64,000 nucleotides of DNA, from contig NZ_AUIC01000006.1 in assembly GCF_000423505.1 (NCBI RefSeq), positions 1-64,000 on the forward strand, written 5' to 3'. The notes beneath the pieces were generated by a model. It did not search any database and was not told where the DNA came from. It worked only from the letters and a program-made list of their open reading frames with translations. Made by a program: the position numbers and the translations under genes. Source of the stretch: Pseudoclavibacter soli DSM 23366 (lineage in GTDB: Bacteria > Actinomycetota > Actinomycetes > Actinomycetales > Microbacteriaceae). Positions 1 to 7,183 of this stretch are shown here, one piece after another (the first letter of the stretch is position 1; each line of letters starts with the position of its first letter).

Positions 1-598
1 CGCCGAAAAGCATCATGCCGACGTTGATCAGGCTGAACACCATGTAGCCGACCATGGCGATCATGAGGATCTTGGCGCCGCGAGCCGAGGCGCGCACCTT
101 GCCGCTGGCGAACAGCGCGAGCGTCACGCCGAACACCGAGAAGGTGGCGATGACTGCCTGCACGACAACACCGGGGTAGATGCTCTCGAATACGCCCGAA
201 ATGGCACCGATGAACACGCCCTCGGCTGCGCCGTAGAGCAGAATCAGCGGCACAGAGGGCTGCTTCTTGAACGAGTTGACGAGACCGAGCACCAGGCCGA
301 CGATCATGCCGGGCACAAGAAGTGCGGGGATCATCCAGCCGATGACCGCACCCGCGATGAGAACGCCAAACAGGGTGAACGACTTGACGATCACGCCGTC
401 GTAGGTGAGGCGGTCGGCTGAGTCTGCCAGGGGGCGTGTCTGCTGGCCTGCAGCAGCGGGTTGCGCCTGCACTGGCTCGGCGGCGGCTGGGCGGTCGTAG
501 AGGTCGCGCAGCTGCTGGGCAGTGGCGGTCTCGCCGACGGCGGGCGCCTTGCCATTGAAGTATGCGTTGTTCGAGAGAACGGGGTTGTCCAGAGCCAC
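1..598 (-). CDS. Bax inhibitor-1/YccA family membrane protein (C-terminus outside window)
   Basis: Multi-pass membrane protein of the BI-1/YccA (UPF0005) family, whose bacterial members have no settled function. About 199 residues are visible. A GTG start (VALDNPVLSNNAYF) is chosen because GAGGAGG lies just upstream. The first 65 or so residues are Pro/Ala/Gln-rich and cytosolic in character. Then come at least four hydrophobic segments, including FTLFGVLIAGAVIGW, PGMIVGLVLGLV, LILLYGAAEGVFIGAIS and AVIATFSVFGVTLALFA. The last transmembrane segments are cut off by the window edge. It is usually a chromosomal gene, so it may mark the element boundary or be cargo. A CGCATATAG element of the window-wide type lies 38 nt upstream, directly after the stop codon of the next gene. 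Confidence 0.85.
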   Translation of the reverse strand, partial: MALDNPVLSNNAYFNGKAPAVGETATAQQLRDLYDRPAAAEPVQAQPAAAGQQTRPLADSADRLTYDGVIVKSFTLFGVLIAGAVIGWMIPALLVPGMIVGLVLGLVNSFKKQPSVPLILLYGAAEGVFIGAISGVFESIYPGVVVQAVIATFSVFGVTLALFASGKVRASARGAKILMIAMVGYMVFSLINVGMMLFG

Positions 599-635
599 AA
601 GGCCTCCTCAGTCAGCGGAGTGCCCGCCTACACCA

Positions 636-645
636 CCTATATGCG
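636..645 (-). promoter_or_regulatory. Gene-junction element, CGCATATAGG form
   Basis: Reads CGCATATAGG on the minus strand, directly after the TGA of the 646-1569 gene and about 40 nt before the GTG of the BI-1 gene. It resembles a -10 box and belongs to the CGCATAG family found at other junctions; the BI-1 start has its own Shine-Dalgarno sequence. Confidence 0.4.
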
Positions 646-1569
646 TCAGGCTTCGGGCTCGTGCCAGAAGAGGTTGACGCCAATACCGCCGACACCTTCG
701 ATCAGACGTGTGCCTTGGGTGCCTGCGCCCGCTCTGTTCGTGGTGCGCAAGGGTGAGCCCGAACTGATGGTGCCTGCAAGCCCGTTCTGGAAATTTTCGA
801 GGGCTTGCGCCCTGTCAGCGACCTTCGAGGTACCCGTGTCTGCCTCGATCACGAGGCTGCGGCTGGTGTCCCGGCTGGCTTCGATGGGATCGCCCACGAT
901 GGTGCTCCGATACTGGTACCCGACCAGCTGAGCAATCCGTTCCGCCTCCGCGTCACTGATGTCCCGGTCGAATTCGAGCCGCATCGCCGTCGGTGGCCCC
1001 TGTGGCGGGAACAGGCGCGGATCTCTGAATTCTCGGTCCCCGACACGTACGATTCCGGCTCCGATGTGCCGTGTCTGTGCCTCCCCGGGAGCGTCTCCGT
1101 TGATACCGCGCCGGATGGCGTGCTCCAGTGCTTCGTCGACCACCACAGAGGGCTCCCGAGCGCGGAGGTTGCGTTCGAGCTCATTGGCACGCGGGAGGTC
1201 GCCGCGTTCGAAGGCGTCGCCAAGCTGTTCCAGAGCATCGCCTGAATTCACGGGAATCCGATCCCCATACGTGGTGCCGTCCGGCTCCGCGACATTGGCG
1301 AGGAAGCCCTGCTGATGCATCTGGATGGCATCGGCGATCAGCATGCCGACCATCTTCTCCTGAGGCTTGGCGCGCAGAGCCGTGATTGCATCCGCACCAG
1401 CTGCGTAATCACCTGCGGCAAAGGCGCTGCGAATGCTCTCGTAAGTGAGCTTCCTGGGGGCGGTATCCAGACCTATTTCGGCGCCTGTCTGCTGCTTGGT
1501 GGCGAATTGGCCGGCATGTCCGGTGAGGGCGTTACCGCGGGGGTGCTGGTTGGGGTCGAAGGTGCTCAT
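646..1569 (-). CDS. HPRGN-tag family protein, 307 aa, unknown body
   Basis: First member of a paralogous family that shares an N-terminal tag of about 34 residues: MS(T/S)FDP, then HPRGN, TGHAGQFA, K.QT and AE..L. Residues after position 35 (from KLTYESIRSAF on) have no domain I recognise. They are acidic and helical in the middle, with a Gly/Thr/Arg-rich stretch near the C-terminus (GSPLRTTNRAGAGTQG). The start is fixed by the tag, which begins at the ATG in all relatives. There is no purine-rich Shine-Dalgarno sequence; instead GCCGCCCACAT ends at -9. The upstream tagged gene stops 22 nt before this start. No secretion signal or membrane segment is seen, so the product looks cytosolic unless the tag directs export. 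Function unknown. Confidence 0.75.
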   Translation of the reverse strand: MSTFDPNQHPRGNALTGHAGQFATKQQTGAEIGLDTAPRKLTYESIRSAFAAGDYAAGADAITALRAKPQEKMVGMLIADAIQMHQQGFLANVAEPDGTTYGDRIPVNSGDALEQLGDAFERGDLPRANELERNLRAREPSVVVDEALEHAIRRGINGDAPGEAQTRHIGAGIVRVGDREFRDPRLFPPQGPPTAMRLEFDRDISDAEAERIAQLVGYQYRSTIVGDPIEASRDTSRSLVIEADTGTSKVADRAQALENFQNGLAGTISSGSPLRTTNRAGAGTQGTRLIEGVGGIGVNLFWHEPEA

Positions 1570-1577
1570 GGGAGTGG

Positions 1578-1588
1578 ATGTGGGCGGC
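1578..1588 (-). promoter_or_regulatory. Start-associated element (CCCACAT, T at -9)
   Basis: GCCGCCCACAT on the minus strand ends exactly 9 nt before the ATG at 1569. One of 15 copies at this spacing; the start has no Shine-Dalgarno sequence. Confidence 0.55.
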
Positions 1589-1591
1589 GGC

Positions 1592-2347
1592 TCAGGCGAT
1601 CGTGCGGTTCTTCCCGCCCTCATAGCTGTCGACGAAGGCAACACCGGAGATTCCGGCATCGCGTGCGGCGGCCCATTGCTTGGAGACGCGGTCGACGTCG
1701 CGCACATGGACGTTCTCACTGCCGAGCACCATACTGCACACCCAATGGTTCGCCTTGCGTCTGGCGCTCAGCTGCATCCGTTTCAGTGTGGTGCCCGGGG
1801 TGTAGTCGTCGTAGACGTCAAGAGCGTCGGCGATCTGCTCCACGGTGTCTCTGGCCTCAGGGCGCTCTTGCATCTGCCCGGTTTCGAGTAGGACAAGTAC
1901 CCCCTGAGCGTAGAGTCTCGCCTCGTCGGGGGTGCCGAATGCCCCTGCCGCGGTGGTGATGCCGTCCCATTTCCCGACGGCGACGCCGGTGGGGGAGTCG
2001 AGCTCGAAGCGGACGAGGGCAGCGTTCGCAACCACGTTGGCTTTCAGCTCGGGCGGGGTGGTGCCGCTCGGGCTGCTGAATTGGAGTTCGCCGGTGTCAC
2101 TGGTGAACACATAGTGCCGTCGCCCCTCAGTATCTCGGATGAGCAGAGCCGGAGTGACACCGGGGTGGTCCGCCCCGCCGGAGATTCGTGTTCTGACAAC
2201 GTCGTACTGTCCACTGCCGAGCACATCAACGAGGCGTGTGGCAGCGTCCAGATGAGCTTCGGGCACGCTTTGTGCTTTCGCAGCGAACTGCCCCGCATGG
2301 CCGGTGAGGGCGTTACCGCGCGGGTGCTGGCTGGGGTCGAAGGTCAT
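1592..2347 (-). CDS. HPRGN-tag family protein, 251 aa
   Basis: Tagged paralogue (TFDPSQHPRGN, TGHAGQFAAKAQS) with a slightly divergent tag end (VPEAHL). The body of about 215 residues contains a beta-rich stretch (RRHYVFTSDTGELQFSS) and ends with a segment that includes KNRTIA. No catalytic motif is recognised. Its ATG overlaps the TGA of the upstream tagged gene (ATGA), so translation is probably coupled. Consistent with that, the start-associated CCCACAT element is absent here. This is one of two tagged genes at the left end that rely on stop-start overlap. Function unknown; the family assignment rests on the tag. Confidence 0.72.
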   Translation of the reverse strand: MTFDPSQHPRGNALTGHAGQFAAKAQSVPEAHLDAATRLVDVLGSGQYDVVRTRISGGADHPGVTPALLIRDTEGRRHYVFTSDTGELQFSSPSGTTPPELKANVVANAALVRFELDSPTGVAVGKWDGITTAAGAFGTPDEARLYAQGVLVLLETGQMQERPEARDTVEQIADALDVYDDYTPGTTLKRMQLSARRKANHWVCSMVLGSENVHVRDVDRVSKQWAAARDAGISGVAFVDSYEGGKNRTIA

Positions 2348-3198
2348 TGCTGCTCCTGCGCACGAATGTAGTAATTGCCGGTGCTGGTGGCACCTGCAGG
2401 CGGTTTATCGGTGAGGAACTGGTAGGCATCCTCCACGCGGGTGGAGTACAGGTTGTCCCAGAGGGCGTCATTCAGCTCATCGTAAAGTCCGTCCGGGTCC
2501 GAATACTCGAGGTCCACGGGCTGGCCGTCCACATCGAGAGCACGGACAACGGTGAAGCGATCAATCCCATCATTGTTGTCACCGCCGTCAGATTCAAGTT
2601 CAACGGTGGCAACGTCCGGGTACTCCTCCCTCAGCAGCTTGCGGAAAACTTCGACCCCCTCCTGATTCGCCCGCTTGTCGTATTCGGCTGCCAGACTCGA
2701 GGACGAGTTCTCAGTGCGCACCGCGGTGTAGAGATCCGACAATTCGGCAAGGTCGATCTCCCCGTGTTCGAGGGAGCCCGAACCGTCGTCATCCCACTTG
2801 GAGATCACATCCCAGTCGGCGAGCGTCTCGGGGTCTGTTTCAGTCCAGTCCCAGTCAAACTCTTCAGCAAGGACGGAACCGGATGCGTCGCGGACTTCAA
2901 CCCACGAGCTCACACCTCCGTCCTCAGTGGTGTGGACACGGATACTCCGAGCATCCGGATGGGCGGTGACGGTGCGCGCAGCGTTCTCTGCCGCTTCTGA
3001 CACAGCCGCTGCACGGGCCGCTCGGCGGGCATCCGCAACAAATTGGGCGTACTTTCCATGGTCACGATGCGTGATGAAGCTGAAATCGGGCGCAGAGAGG
3101 GTGGTCTCGGCGCCCGTCTGCTGCTTGATGGCGAACTGTCCGGCGTGCCCGGTGACTGCATTCCCTCGGGGGTGCTGTGTGGGGTCGAATGTGCTCAT
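2344..3198 (-). CDS. HPRGN-tag family protein, 284 aa (paralogous body to the 9386-10168 gene)
   Basis: Full tag, then an acidic body. The body aligns by eye with that of the gene at 9386-10168. Shared features in order are an ARxIxAHPxAxSIRVH stretch, a W/F-D-DLE.-D-D block, DLAxLSxLxxA, a (K/R)LRExYPxxAxV segment and a C-terminal Y.W/D.-rich part. The two genes are therefore related over their whole length, unlike most family members, which share only the tag. No enzyme motif is seen; the many Asp and Glu residues suggest DNA mimicry or ion binding, but this is speculative. The start is fixed by the tag and by the CCCACAT element ending at -9. The stop overlaps the start of the next gene. 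Confidence 0.74.
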   Translation of the reverse strand: MSTFDPTQHPRGNAVTGHAGQFAIKQQTGAETTLSAPDFSFITHRDHGKYAQFVADARRAARAAAVSEAAENAARTVTAHPDARSIRVHTTEDGGVSSWVEVRDASGSVLAEEFDWDWTETDPETLADWDVISKWDDDGSGSLEHGEIDLAELSDLYTAVRTENSSSSLAAEYDKRANQEGVEVFRKLLREEYPDVATVELESDGGDNNDGIDRFTVVRALDVDGQPVDLEYSDPDGLYDELNDALWDNLYSTRVEDAYQFLTDKPPAGATSTGNYYIRAQEQQ

Positions 3199-3206
3199 GC
3201 GCGTGG

Positions 3207-3217
3207 ATGTGGGCTGG
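3207..3217 (-). promoter_or_regulatory. Start-associated element (CCCACAT, T at -9)
   Basis: CCAGCCCACAT before the ATG at 3198, at the same spacing as the other copies; no Shine-Dalgarno sequence between element and start. Confidence 0.55.
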
Positions 3218-3221
3218 GCGG

Positions 3222-4022
3222 TCAACAGGTGTAATACTCGCCAGTCTGGAGCCTGAGCTGTTCTTTCAGATGCCGCTCCCGCTGACCAGCTTCAAGCAGA
3301 GGGTCGATCCGGGAGACCAGCTGCTGCACGTCTTCCGCATGGTCCGCGACCGTCTTCTCATAACGACGCTGCTTCTGCGAACCATCGCCCCGGGCATGGA
3401 CGGTGCCGTCTTGGGTGACGAGGATGCGGAACGGGCGTGAGCCGTCTGCGTTGGAGCCCCAGATTGACAGTGCCGGGCCGGCTCCGGTAGCGGTTAAGGC
3501 GAAGTCTTTCCGGTCGCAGGAGTCCACGTCACGATTGTCTGGCAGGTCCCTCCAGATGCGCTCATTGGCCTCGTCGAACAGTACCTGGCAGTGATAGGAC
3601 TCGTCGCTGGCTCGCCAGATCTGCTCTCGCAGACGCACGACCGGCGAGTCATCGACAGCACCGACGAAGCGGTAGCGGTCATCACTGCTGGTGTCGACCT
3701 TTCGCGGTGCGCCCTCGCCGTCGACGAACTGCTCCGCTCCACCAGTGGTGACGAGAAAGTCCTCCGGCCGGGCGGTGGTGGTGTCTTTGTCCGCTGGGAG
3801 GAATGCGAGCCCGGGCCCCCAGTCGGCGCGACAGAGGAAATGTCCGTGGTACGTCATCTTCGAGGTCGGTGCCGGATCGTTGAGGAAGCGTTCGGTGATC
3901 TCGGACAACAGCTCGGTGCCGAGATCGATCTCTGCGCCCGTCTGCTGCTTGGTCGCGAACTGGCCGGCATGACCAGTGAGGGTGTTCCCGCGGGGATGCT
4001 GTGTGGGGTCGAAGGTGCTCAT
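3222..4022 (-). CDS. HPRGN-tag family protein, 266 aa
   Basis: Full tag with AEIDL at its end. The body begins with a helical segment (LLSEITERFLND), followed by a Trp/Arg/Asp-rich region and a C-terminal coiled-coil-like stretch (EKTVADHAEDVQQLVSR, LLEAGQRERHLKEQLRLQ). No known domain is recognised. The upstream context (GCCCGGCTCAGG and the start element) is almost identical to that of the neighbouring defective copy at 4051-4380, which points to a recent duplication of the junction. The start is set by the tag and the CCCACAT element at -9. Confidence 0.72.
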   Translation of the reverse strand: MSTFDPTQHPRGNTLTGHAGQFATKQQTGAEIDLGTELLSEITERFLNDPAPTSKMTYHGHFLCRADWGPGLAFLPADKDTTTARPEDFLVTTGGAEQFVDGEGAPRKVDTSSDDRYRFVGAVDDSPVVRLREQIWRASDESYHCQVLFDEANERIWRDLPDNRDVDSCDRKDFALTATGAGPALSIWGSNADGSRPFRILVTQDGTVHARGDGSQKQRRYEKTVADHAEDVQQLVSRIDPLLEAGQRERHLKEQLRLQTGEYYTC

Positions 4023-4030
4023 GGGAGTGG

Positions 4031-4041
4031 ATGTGGGCTGC
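4031..4041 (-). promoter_or_regulatory. Start-associated element (CCCACAT, T at -9)
   Basis: GCAGCCCACAT ends 9 nt before the ATG at 4022. The stop codon of the 4051-4380 copy lies just upstream. Confidence 0.55.
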
Positions 4042-4050
4042 GCGCCCGGC

Positions 4051-4380
4051 TCAGGACAGCGCTCGATGGGTGATGGTGCCCTCGGGATCCATGGCGAACT
4101 TGGTCACCTTCTCGCCGTCGGCGCCGTCCTCCACTGTGATGACGTCGTACCAGTCATCTTCGCCGTCAGCCTTGGAAGTCTGCCCGTCGAGGACGTATGG
4201 GGCAAAGTCCTCGTGGCCGATCACCTCGCTGATGTACGTGTTGAGCGCCTCCGGAATATAGGAGTTCGGGCCTTCCGTGAGCTTGACATCTGGGTTCGTC
4301 TACTGCCTGGTCGCGAACTGGCCGGCATGACCAGTGAGGGTGTTCCCGCGGGGATGCTGTGTGGGGTCGAAGGTGCTCAT
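4051..4380 (-). pseudogene. HPRGN-tag gene interrupted by an in-frame TAG at codon 27
   Basis: Reads as a normal tagged gene of 109 codons except that the second Gln of the KQQT motif, CAG in relatives, is TAG here (4300-4302). The lysine before it is also changed to Arg. Everything after the TAG stays open and protein-like (TNPDVKLTEGPNSYIPEALN, then acidic residues, ending THRALS) until a TGA at 4051-4053. Other genes in the window end in TAG (10975, 10187, 12813), so TAG is a normal stop here and the copy is probably dead or gives a 26-residue tag peptide. Its start element is intact. Natural suppression is the alternative, without support in this window. Confidence 0.75.
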
Positions 4381-4388
4381 GCGTGTGG

Positions 4389-4399
4389 ATGTGGGCTGC
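4389..4399 (-). promoter_or_regulatory. Start-associated element (CCCACAT, T at -9)
   Basis: GCAGCCCACAT before the ATG of the amber-interrupted copy at 4380. The element is kept even though the gene is broken. Confidence 0.5.
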
Positions 4400-4436
4400 T
4401 CGCCCGGCTCAGGACAGCGCTGGTCGCTGCGAGCGC

Positions 4437-5267
4437 TCAGGCCTTCTTGCGTCGCTTCAGCTGTTCAGGCGTGGGCGGGTACTCGTGGTCGTGTGTGGCT
4501 TGTGCCTCCTTCATGACCTGATCGAGCTCGCGGAGCATCTTGCGTCCACGGGTGGCGCTTCCGCGCCCGAGCCCGCGGATCACGCTCTCTCGCTGAGCAG
4601 CCTGGTCTCCAAAGGCGATGCCGCCATAGCCTCGCCATTTCCGACCGCCGTGATAGTAGAGGCTGGTGTTCCCGAGCGTCTCACCGGGCAGAGACACCCA
4701 TGCTTTGCCGCCCGTGGTGTGAACGTCCATGCGTGTTCGAGCCCACGCATCGGCGTTATTCGGGCTGTGCCGGAGCCTTGCGGTGATGTCCACCGACAGC
4801 AGGGTGCCTTCGATGTTGTTGCCGAGATCCCCCCGTGTATTCGGGAAGACGGTATCGCGTGGGGATAGGTTGCGGGGGATCCAGTATGTCGAGTGCGCGA
4901 TCTGTTTCTGGTCGGCATTCTTGACAGTGATGTACCCGGTACCGGATCCCGTGCCCATCCGCTCAATGACTTCGATGTCGAAGGGGTGCCCCTTGTACTG
5001 CAGGCGCCCCTCGAGCGCCTCATATTCGCGGCCGTTCTGGGTGATCTTCTTCACACCGCGTGCGAAGTCCACCGAGTCGACACCGTCGAAGAGGGTGATC
5101 GTTCGGGCTGCTCGTTCGATGTTTTCGGGCGACCACGTTCCGGTGCCTCCGGTCATTTCGGGCGAGAGACTCACATCGGAGCTGGTCTGCTGCTTGGTCG
5201 CGAACTGGCCGGCGTGCCCGGTGGTGGCGTTACCGCGCGGGTGCTGAGTGGGGTCGAATGTGCTCAT
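4437..5267 (-). CDS. HPRGN-tag family protein, 276 aa
   Basis: Tag with a variant end (KQQTSSDVSL). The body has alternating charged strands and a Gly-rich centre (GTGSGTGYITV). A basic C-terminus follows (RGLGRGSATRGRKML, EQLKRRKKA) that could bind nucleic acid. No family is recognised. The ATG overlaps the TGA of the upstream LRV-repeat gene, so translation is probably coupled, and no CCCACAT element precedes it. The basic tail contrasts with the acidic bodies of several paralogues. Confidence 0.72.
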   Translation of the reverse strand: MSTFDPTQHPRGNATTGHAGQFATKQQTSSDVSLSPEMTGGTGTWSPENIERAARTITLFDGVDSVDFARGVKKITQNGREYEALEGRLQYKGHPFDIEVIERMGTGSGTGYITVKNADQKQIAHSTYWIPRNLSPRDTVFPNTRGDLGNNIEGTLLSVDITARLRHSPNNADAWARTRMDVHTTGGKAWVSLPGETLGNTSLYYHGGRKWRGYGGIAFGDQAAQRESVIRGLGRGSATRGRKMLRELDQVMKEAQATHDHEYPPTPEQLKRRKKA

Positions 5268-5755
5268 CGAGATTCCCCGCTATAGCTCGGATTGCTGCGG
5301 ACCTCATAGCTCACCTTCTTGTCCTCGTCAGTGCTGAGCAGCTGGAGGTCTTCTTCTGGTGTGTTCGGGTGCCTCGCGACAAACCATCGAACGAGTGCTG
5401 ATTTATCGCGGGCAAGGCGACTCAGGGTGTCCGAGTTGGTGTTTCTGTGGCCGGCGACCGCTGCTCGAATGCTGGTCTTGCGCTCTCCGGCAAGACGACT
5501 GAGGATACGACCGTCAGCCGATGGGTTCGAGGCAACTTGAGAACGGACCTTCGGGGAATCATCGAGAGACAGCTCGTCCAGTACGTTGGGCGATGTCTCA
5601 GGGTCACGGGCGAGACGTTCACGCTCGCCAATGTCCTCGGGAAGGTTGTGCAGAAGGGCTATGTCCGCATTGGTCTGCTGCTTTGTGGTGAACTGGCCGG
5701 CATGACCGGTGCTGGCGTTACCGCGGGGGTGCTGGGTGGGGTCGAATGTGCTCAT
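5264..5755 (-). CDS. HPRGN-tag protein with leucine-rich-repeat-variant (LRV) helices, 163 aa
   Basis: After the tag, residues of roughly 45-155 form four to five repeats of about 24 residues with the pattern N/D-P-x-T/S..xLxxLAxD.xxxVRxxVAxxxN (for example SALVRWFVARHPNTPEEDL). This is typical of LRV/HEAT-like alpha-solenoids, which act as protein-interaction scaffolds. It is the only tagged protein in this stretch whose body can be assigned to a fold. The start is set by the tag and the CCCACAT element at -9; the stop overlaps the next tagged gene. A role in binding a partner is likely from the fold, but the partner is unknown. Confidence 0.75.
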   Translation of the reverse strand: MSTFDPTQHPRGNASTGHAGQFTTKQQTNADIALLHNLPEDIGERERLARDPETSPNVLDELSLDDSPKVRSQVASNPSADGRILSRLAGERKTSIRAAVAGHRNTNSDTLSRLARDKSALVRWFVARHPNTPEEDLQLLSTDEDKKVSYEVRSNPSYSGESR

Positions 5756-5763
5756 ACGCGTGG

Positions 5764-5774
5764 ATGTGGGCTGC
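5764..5774 (-). promoter_or_regulatory. Start-associated element (CCCACAT, T at -9)
   Basis: GCAGCCCACAT ends 9 nt before the ATG at 5755; no Shine-Dalgarno sequence. Confidence 0.55.
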
Positions 5775-5778
5775 CCAG

Positions 5779-6693
5779 TTAGTACAGCTCGCTCACGTTT
5801 GCGATGCCGTCGGTCACGTCGTCGCCAGTGCGAAGCGCATCGGCGAAGGTTCGTGGGGATTGCACTGGTACGTCGATTCGGCCACCGTGGCATTGCAGAT
5901 CCGAGAGCCGGATGGAACCGTGTTCGCTGGTCAGTCCGGTTCCGGGCGGGAAGACGAACGCGCCGTTGATGATCGGGTCGTCACCGTCTGGTGTGATGTC
6001 AGTCGCGTAGATGACGGATCCGCGTGCGGGGCCGTCGCCGAAGTCGGGGCCGTTGTAGACGAACACCGCGTTGACATCATCCGTACCGGGTTCCCCCTCA
6101 AGCGGTATGCCGTCGACGTCGGCCCTGCGAGTGGCTGGCAGAGTCTCTGCGGTGCGTCGGACAATGGTCTCCATATGGTCGGCATCGTAACCGTCGCGGA
6201 CGTCGATCACGTCTAACTGATCGACCGTATACGCCTTCGACTTGGAGCCTTTCAGCACAAGGTAGTCCTTGCCCTGCAGGTTCATCGCACGGCCTTCGAT
6301 GATTCGAATGTCGCCGGCCCGACCTGTGGTTAGAACGGTCACTTTCCGCTCCTGCTGGCCGGTGAGCATCCGTCGGTTCGCCTCCGCGTCAGAGCGCCAC
6401 CGGAGCTTGTTCGTGAGCATGCCGGAGAAACCCTTCCGATCGCCGTGATTGGCGCTCACACGCATCCGCACGATACTGGGGAAATCCGGATCTTCCTCTT
6501 CGAAGACGGCTGCGTTGAACAGCTGGCGTTCCGCGCGATTGAGCTGCTCCGTTTTCAGCATCTCGAGGCCGGTTCGACGTGGCGTCGTGCCAAGGCTCAC
6601 CTCAGCGCCTGTCTGCTGCTTGATGGCGAACTGGCCGGCGTGACCGGTGGAGACGTTCCCTCGTGGGTGCTGTGTGGGGTCGAAGCTGCTCAT
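5779..6693 (-). CDS. HPRGN-tag family protein, 304 aa
   Basis: Tag in the MSSFDP form. The N-terminal third of the body carries Arg-rich helices (LNRAERQLFNAAVF, RMRVSANHGDR). The rest looks beta-rich (KDYLVLKGSKSKAYTVDQLD, SVIYATDITPDGDD, IINGAFVFPPGTG) and could be a small binding domain. Some features recall ADP-ribosyl-transferase-like folds, but no catalytic triad can be named, so no function is assigned. The start is set by the tag and the CCCACAT element at -9. The gene lies between two other tagged genes with gaps of about 22 nt. Confidence 0.72.
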   Translation of the reverse strand: MSSFDPTQHPRGNVSTGHAGQFAIKQQTGAEVSLGTTPRRTGLEMLKTEQLNRAERQLFNAAVFEEEDPDFPSIVRMRVSANHGDRKGFSGMLTNKLRWRSDAEANRRMLTGQQERKVTVLTTGRAGDIRIIEGRAMNLQGKDYLVLKGSKSKAYTVDQLDVIDVRDGYDADHMETIVRRTAETLPATRRADVDGIPLEGEPGTDDVNAVFVYNGPDFGDGPARGSVIYATDITPDGDDPIINGAFVFPPGTGLTSEHGSIRLSDLQCHGGRIDVPVQSPRTFADALRTGDDVTDGIANVSELY

Positions 6694-6701
6694 GGGAACG
6701 G

Positions 6702-6712
6702 ATGTGGGCTGC
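6702..6712 (-). promoter_or_regulatory. Start-associated element (CCCACAT, T at -9)
   Basis: GCAGCCCACAT before the ATG at 6693. Confidence 0.55.
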
Positions 6713-6715
6713 GCG

Positions 6716-7129
6716 TCAGAGGTCGAACAGGGGAGGGGGTTCATCGACCACCACGTCGTGCTTGCCTGCTGGCAGTCGGAGCAGGCGTCCGTCCACTTTA
6801 GATTGCGCATGCCAGCCGTCGGTTCGAGCAGCGCGCGGCGGAACCAGCCCAGCTCTTTCGAGCTCACCTCGCTGACCGCTCTGGGCAGGGCTCTCTGGGG
6901 AACCGGTGCGGACGCTCACCTCTGCGGCGGTCTCAGCCGAGCGTCCGATGAGTCGGCAGGGCTCTCCTTCCCACACCACAACATCGTTCGCTTTCGGTAT
7001 CCGTCGGGTAGTGGCCAGCTGTGGGTATAGGGAGACCTCTGCGGGGGCTTGCTGCTTGGTGGCGAATTGTCCGGCCTGCCCGGTGGAGGCGTTACCGCGC
7101 GGGTGCTGGGCGGGGTCGAAGCTGCTCAT
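6716..7129 (-). CDS. HPRGN-tag family protein, 137 aa
   Basis: Short tagged protein (TGQAGQFATKQQ; His replaced by Gln in the TGH triplet). The body of about 100 residues has a beta-barrel-like start (KANDVVVWEGEPCRLIGRS) and a Pro/Asp-rich C-terminus ending PPPLFDL. It resembles the small SH3-like modules of the genes at 52309, 60994 and 61287 in its layout, but only weakly. The start is set by the tag and the element at -9. Function unknown. Confidence 0.68.
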   Translation of the reverse strand: MSSFDPAQHPRGNASTGQAGQFATKQQAPAEVSLYPQLATTRRIPKANDVVVWEGEPCRLIGRSAETAAEVSVRTGSPESPAQSGQRGELERAGLVPPRAARTDGWHAQSKVDGRLLRLPAGKHDVVVDEPPPLFDL

Positions 7130-7137
7130 AGAGCCGC

Positions 7138-7148
7138 ATGTGGGCTGG
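7138..7148 (-). promoter_or_regulatory. Start-associated element (CCCACAT, T at -9)
   Basis: CCAGCCCACAT before the ATG at 7129; the spacing to the start codon is the same as elsewhere. Confidence 0.5.
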
Positions 7149-7183
7149 CCCCACCTTTTGGAGCAGAGCGCCGGCCCAATCGC

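Noticed and set aside
4300-4302. TAG as a recoded amino-acid codon in this element
   Set aside because: Several intact genes end with TAG (10187, 10975, 12813, 34790), so it acts as a normal stop here.
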